Assembly (NCBI GenBank): GCA_001799615.1
Contig: MGTU01000022.1
Coordinates: 1-64,000 of the forward strand
Length of the DNA: 64,000 nucleotides
Reading direction: 5' to 3'
Source: Elusimicrobia bacterium GWA2_61_42
Lineage (GTDB): Bacteria > Elusimicrobiota > Elusimicrobia > Elusimicrobiales > UBA9959
The translations under genes were made by a program, and so were the position numbers. The notes under the pieces are model-generated. The model did no database searches. It was not told the origin of the DNA and saw only the letters and a list, made by a program, of their open reading frames with translations. Shown here piece by piece: positions 60,530-64,000 of this stretch. How positions within the stretch are numbered: position 1 is the first letter of the stretch; every line of letters starts with the position of its first letter.

Positions 60530-61564
60530 ATGAAAAAAAAGATCGGCATCCTTACCGGCGGCGGCGACTGCCCGGGGCTTAACCCGGCCATCCGCGGCTG
60601 CGTCTACGGGGCGGAGAAGTACGGCTACGAATGCGTCGGCATCACCGACGGCTGGAAAGGCCTGGTTGAGGGCACCACCACCCCGCTCAGCCGCGAGATA
60701 ACCGAATACATCATCATGAAGGGCGGCACGATGCTGGGCACCTCCCGCACCAACCCTTACAAGGTGGAGGGGAACGTGGACAAATGCCTCGCGACCTTCA
60801 AGAAGCTGGGCCTGCACGCGCTGGTCGCCATGGGCGGCGACGACACGCTGGGCGTGGCCACCAAGCTCTACCGCGACCACAAGCTTAACGTCATCGGCGT
60901 GCCCAAGACCATGGACAACGACCTGAACGTCACCGACTTCACCTTCGGCTTCGATACCTCGGTGACCAAGGCCATGGAGGCCGCCCAGGCCCTGCTCGAC
61001 ACCGGGGCCAGCCACCACCGCGTGATGGTGCTGGAGGTTATGGGCCGGCACGCCGGCTGGGTAGCCCTCTATACCGGCATCGCCGCCGCCGCGGACTACG
61101 TCTGCATCCCGGAGCGCCAGATAAATACCGAAGAGATGATCAAAAAGATCAAAGACGCCTACGCGAGGAAGAAATACGCGCTGGTGGTCACCAGCGAGGC
61201 TTCCGAACTGCCCGCCGCCGGGGAAGATAAGTCCAAGCACGCCGTAGACCAGTTCGGGCACCGCATCCTGAAGGACCGGGGCATGGGCGAGCACATAGCC
61301 TCCTTCATCGAGAAGCAGACCGGCATCGAGACCCGCTCCGCCGTGATAGGCCATATGCAGCGCGGCGGCGCCCCCACGCTGTTCGACCGCATGCTGGCCA
61401 CCCGCGTGGGCCTGAAGGCCGCGGAGCTGGTGCGCGACGGCCAGTGGGGCCAGATGAGCGCGCTGGTAGGCAACAAGTACGTCGGCGTGCCGCTCGAGAA
61501 CGCCACCGGAGAGCTGAAGACCGTCAACAAAGAATGGTTCGACCTGATGGAAGTGCTGTTCTAG
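60530..61564 (+). CDS. pfp: PPi-dependent-type 6-phosphofructokinase
   Basis: The 344-aa protein is a group A phosphofructokinase: IGILTGGGDCPGLNPAIRG, MLGTSRTNPYK, MGGDDTLGVA (near residue 102-105), PKTMDNDLNVTDFTFGFDT (near 124), and GRHAGWVALYTG. Two residues decide the donor: Asp in GGDD replaces the Gly of ATP enzymes, and Lys in PKTMDND replaces the Gly of PGTIDND. Both point to pyrophosphate. It would run F6P + PPi to FBP reversibly, a match for the membrane pyrophosphatase at 2742. SD AGGAG. Confidence 0.93.
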   Translation: MKKKIGILTGGGDCPGLNPAIRGCVYGAEKYGYECVGITDGWKGLVEGTTTPLSREITEYIIMKGGTMLGTSRTNPYKVEGNVDKCLATFKKLGLHALVAMGGDDTLGVATKLYRDHKLNVIGVPKTMDNDLNVTDFTFGFDTSVTKAMEAAQALLDTGASHHRVMVLEVMGRHAGWVALYTGIAAAADYVCIPERQINTEEMIKKIKDAYARKKYALVVTSEASELPAAGEDKSKHAVDQFGHRILKDRGMGEHIASFIEKQTGIETRSAVIGHMQRGGAPTLFDRMLATRVGLKAAELVRDGQWGQMSALVGNKYVGVPLENATGELKTVNKEWFDLMEVLF

Positions 61565-61576
61565 ATAAGGAGTTTT

Positions 61577-62122
61577 ATGACCGAGAATCCCCAAGCTAAG
61601 GCGCCGGCGCAGTTCCAGCGCAAGACCATACTGATCAAGAAGCACCTGCAGTACCGCTACATGGCGCTCATTTTCCTGAGCGTCCTGCTGGCCTTCATCG
61701 TGGTGGGCCTGGACATGCTCTGGACGGTCTCCAAGGTGGTCAACGAGCACCCCATGATGCAGCCGCTGCTCGAGGAGTTCTCCGCCATGATGCCGCTGTT
61801 CGGCATCAAGATAGTGATGTACATGGTGATGGTGCTCATCGTTTCCGCCGTGGTCTCCCACCGCATGGCCGGGCCGATCTTCAAGTTCGAGAAGAGCTGC
61901 GCCACCGTGGCCGAAGGCGACCTGGCGCACCGCGTCTACCTGCGTAAAGGCGACCAGCTGACCGAGCTGCAGGACCAGTTCAACAACATGGCCGGGGCCC
62001 TGAACGAGGTGGTGCGGGAATATGAGCGCTTCCGCGTGGAAGCGGCCGCCGCCGGGCTGCAGGACCAGGCCGGGGCGGTGCAGAAGAAAGTGTCGGAGAT
62101 AATGCCCAGGTTCAAGGTGTAA
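61577..62122 (+). CDS. HAMP-domain membrane protein without output
   Basis: The 181-aa protein has two membrane helices (MALIFLSVLLAFIVVGLDML and IKIVMYMVMVLIVSAVVS) around a short periplasmic loop, then a HAMP domain (HRMAGPIFKFEKSCATVAEGDLAHRVYLRKGDQLTELQDQFNNM). A short coiled coil ends the protein; there is no kinase, cyclase or methyl-accepting part. Followed 3 nt later by a tolC-like gene. Possibly a partner for the lone receiver at 59342, which is only inference. Confidence 0.8.
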   Translation: MTENPQAKAPAQFQRKTILIKKHLQYRYMALIFLSVLLAFIVVGLDMLWTVSKVVNEHPMMQPLLEEFSAMMPLFGIKIVMYMVMVLIVSAVVSHRMAGPIFKFEKSCATVAEGDLAHRVYLRKGDQLTELQDQFNNMAGALNEVVREYERFRVEAAAAGLQDQAGAVQKKVSEIMPRFKV

Positions 62123-62125
62123 CGC

Positions 62126-63406
62126 ATGAAGTTAGCCGCAGTACTTACCCTCGCCCTGGCGGCGTGCCCGGCCGCGGCCCAGAACGGCGGCGGGGCCCTT
62201 ACGATAGACGACGCCGTTTCGCTGGCCGTGAAGAACAGCCCGGCGGCGCTGGCCGCCGAGCAGGACATCATCATAGCCAGGCAGCGCGTGCGCGAGGCGC
62301 GCTTCATGGCGCTGCCGCAGCTTACGCTTTCCGGGACGGCCAGCCGCGTGAACCTGGAATACCCGGCGGTGCTGGGCGCCGAGCTCGGCGAGCGGTTCCT
62401 GGACCCCTCCATCAGCGACACTTTCTACACCCTGCGCGCTCAGGCTTTGCAGCCGCTTTATACCGGCGGCAAGAATACGAATACCCTTAAACTGGCCAAA
62501 ACCGCCCATAACCAGGCCAAGGTCAATTACGAAACCGCCAAAGCCGAAGCCGCGCTGGCGGCCAAGAAGGCTTTTTACAACCTGCTGTACCAGCGCCGGC
62601 TGAGCGCGGTCTCGCGCGACTGGTTTAAGCGCGCCGGGGCGCTGAACGCCGCGCTGCGCAAGGACGCCTTCGAGGAACTGGAGGCGGCCATTCTCCTGTC
62701 CGGCATGGCCGACCGGGCCCAGCAGGCCGAAAGCGGGGAGGACGCCGCAGTAACGGGATTTCTGCAGGCGCTTAACCGCGAACCCGGCTACCAGCCGGCG
62801 CTGGACGGCATTTTCGCGCCGCTGCCGGTGGAGACCGAGCCTACGCGCAGCCTGGTTACCGCCATGGAGATGCGTTCCGAACTGAAGAGCGAACTTTATA
62901 AAGCCCAGATGGACGATATCGCCGTGAACATGGCCATGGTGCGCCGCTACCCGACCATTTACCTGGGCGCCAGCTACGACGTGAACGCCTATAAGATGTC
63001 CGACCTCGGCGACAATTCCGTGCGGGCGAATAACTGGCTGGCCTCGCTGGCTATCAGGTTCCCGCTGTCCTACGACGTGTGGACGCAGGTGCAGCAGCGC
63101 AGGGCCCAGCAGCGCCAGGGCGAGCTCAAGCGCGCCGAACTGCAGGATAAAATACGTTTTGAGATCATTGCCGCCCACAAAGAGGCCGTTTTCTGGCAGG
63201 CCGAGGCCGGCAAGCTGGCGGACGAAGCCGCGCGCATGAAAACCGCCTACGAGGCGGCGCTGCGTTCGGGGAGGCCTTCCATGGCGGCTTTGCGCCTGAT
63301 GAGCACGCTGTGCGAACTGGAGAAGAAAGCCGCCGACGCGGTTTATACCCAGCTGATGGCGCGCATACGCCTGGAATGGGCGAGGGGCCGGGATTTCGCG
63401 CGGTAG
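62126..63406 (+). CDS. TolC-family outer-membrane channel protein
   Basis: The 426-aa protein has a signal peptide (MKLAAVLTLALAACPAAA) and two TolC-type repeats: ALTIDDAVSLAVKNSPAALAAEQDIIIARQRVREARFMALPQLTLSG and the second half with MVRRYPTIYLGASYDVN...LAIRFPLSYDVWTQVQQRRAQQRQGEL. Coiled-coil helices link them. It forms the outer-membrane duct of a type I exporter or efflux pump. No membrane-fusion or pump gene is adjacent, so its partners lie elsewhere. Confidence 0.9.
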   Translation: MKLAAVLTLALAACPAAAQNGGGALTIDDAVSLAVKNSPAALAAEQDIIIARQRVREARFMALPQLTLSGTASRVNLEYPAVLGAELGERFLDPSISDTFYTLRAQALQPLYTGGKNTNTLKLAKTAHNQAKVNYETAKAEAALAAKKAFYNLLYQRRLSAVSRDWFKRAGALNAALRKDAFEELEAAILLSGMADRAQQAESGEDAAVTGFLQALNREPGYQPALDGIFAPLPVETEPTRSLVTAMEMRSELKSELYKAQMDDIAVNMAMVRRYPTIYLGASYDVNAYKMSDLGDNSVRANNWLASLAIRFPLSYDVWTQVQQRRAQQRQGELKRAELQDKIRFEIIAAHKEAVFWQAEAGKLADEAARMKTAYEAALRSGRPSMAALRLMSTLCELEKKAADAVYTQLMARIRLEWARGRDFAR

Positions 63407-63429
63407 ACCGTCTGCCGGGCGTCAGTTTA

Positions 63430-64000
63430 ATGAAACTTCTGTTTAAGATCATATTGCTTTGCTTACTGCCGGCTTTGGGGCCGGCAGCGGGTTTTGCGCA
63501 GGAAAACGACGACACCATCCTGCGCGACGCCCTCTGGACCCGCGCGGCCTCGTCCAAACCGCCGGCCCGGCCGGCCGTGGGACTGGCCCTCTCCGGCGGC
63601 GGCGCGCGCGGTTTCGCCCATACGGGCGTGCTGGAGGCCCTGGAATACGCCGGCTTCCCGGTGGATTACGTCTCGGGCACTTCCATGGGCTCCGTCATAG
63701 GCGCCCTTTACGCCTCGGGTCAGCCGGTGGACGAGATCTGGGGTTTCGGCAGGGACGCCGCCAAGTTCAAAGTGTCCAGCGACTTCAAAAGCATAAAACT
63801 GCTGCGGCTGCTGATAACCGACAAGCTGATAACGCCCACCTACATCACCCGGTTCATAGAGGGGAGCCTGGGAGCGCTTACCTTTGAGAAACTTAAAAAA
63901 CCTTTCGCCTGCACGGCCATGGACATGCGTACCGGCGAGAAGATAGTTTTTACCGACGGCCCCCTGGCCATAGCGGTGCGCTCCAGCGTGAACCTGCCGG
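63430..64000 (+). CDS. Patatin-like phospholipase (cut by window end)
   Basis: The gene is missing from the track because it runs off the window; 190 codons are visible. Signal peptide MKLLFKIILLCLLPALGPAAGFA. Patatin motifs: GLALSGGGARGFAHTGVLEALEYAG (oxyanion GGGARG) and YVSGTSMGSVIGALYASG (Ser of GxSxG). The partner Asp lies beyond the edge. Secreted RssA/PlpD-type members cleave phospholipids, and some continue into a barrel that displays the lipase. Starts 24 nt after the tolC-like gene. Confidence 0.9.
   Translation, partial: MKLLFKIILLCLLPALGPAAGFAQENDDTILRDALWTRAASSKPPARPAVGLALSGGGARGFAHTGVLEALEYAGFPVDYVSGTSMGSVIGALYASGQPVDEIWGFGRDAAKFKVSSDFKSIKLLRLLITDKLITPTYITRFIEGSLGALTFEKLKKPFACTAMDMRTGEKIVFTDGPLAIAVRSSVNLP

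Overview
The window looks like chromosomal core sequence from a high-G+C, diderm (Gram-negative-type) bacterium. The best guess is a free-living member of Elusimicrobiota or a nearby FCB/PVC-type lineage. This rests on the combination of a divergent ~819-aa membrane pyrophosphatase, a PPi-type phosphofructokinase, a giant SprA-like outer-membrane protein, LptF/LptG permeases and many short secreted proteins of no recognised family. The phylum is inferred and was not tested.

Layout. 1-2.7 kb: translation/transcription core (end of tuf, rpmG, tRNA-Trp, secE, nusG, rplK, rplA), closed by a strong terminator with no rplJL-rpoBC behind it. 2.7-5.2 kb: membrane pyrophosphatase. 5.28-6.08 kb: two structured palindromic repeats in inverted orientation around a small AT-rich HNH nuclease gene with its own promoter and terminator. 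6.1-12 kb: YdcF-like gene, then infC-rpmI-rplT-pheS-pheT, with another repeat between pheS and pheT. 12-22.9 kb: secreted and envelope proteins (CGDG-Cys protein, M6 metalloprotease, trypsin-like protease, lipoprotein), a radical SAM protein, a DUF4912/Hsp20-like operon behind a near-consensus promoter, and a divergent baeRF/pirin pair. 23-26.4 kb: zapB-like, zapA, rarA, xseA, xseB operon. 26.5-35.8 kb: ApbE, DUF2267, TlyA, small lipoproteins, a GNA1162-like lipoprotein, an RNA uracil methyltransferase, a GT-C-like membrane protein and a sensor-only protein. 35.9-39.4 kb: two GH13 enzymes, one secreted and one cytoplasmic. 39.6-48 kb: comF and sprA on the minus strand, lptF-lptG on the plus strand. 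48.1-55.3 kb (minus): a Nudix-tkt-gnd-zwf-pgl-gre operon carrying the oxidative pentose phosphate enzymes. 55.8-64 kb: dnaE, an overlapping CheY-like receiver, a beta-barrel protein, PPi-PFK, a HAMP-only membrane protein, a TolC protein and a patatin cut by the window edge.

Three themes stand out. (1) A family of at least six ~115-240 bp palindromic elements (5278, 5841, 9420, 39478, 52594, 55591) shares ends and loops, while the stems differ with pairing kept. Two of them bracket the HNH gene with identical 21-bp inverted repeats, so the unit looks like a self-contained cassette. Two unrelated large palindromic elements lie at 48068 and 55399. (2) Many transcription-unit starts have a TATAAT-like box only 5-12 nt before the start codon and no Shine-Dalgarno, which suggests leaderless transcripts are common. 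(3) Energy metabolism appears PPi-linked: a proton-pumping-type pyrophosphatase and a PFK carrying both PPi-specificity residues lie in the same window.
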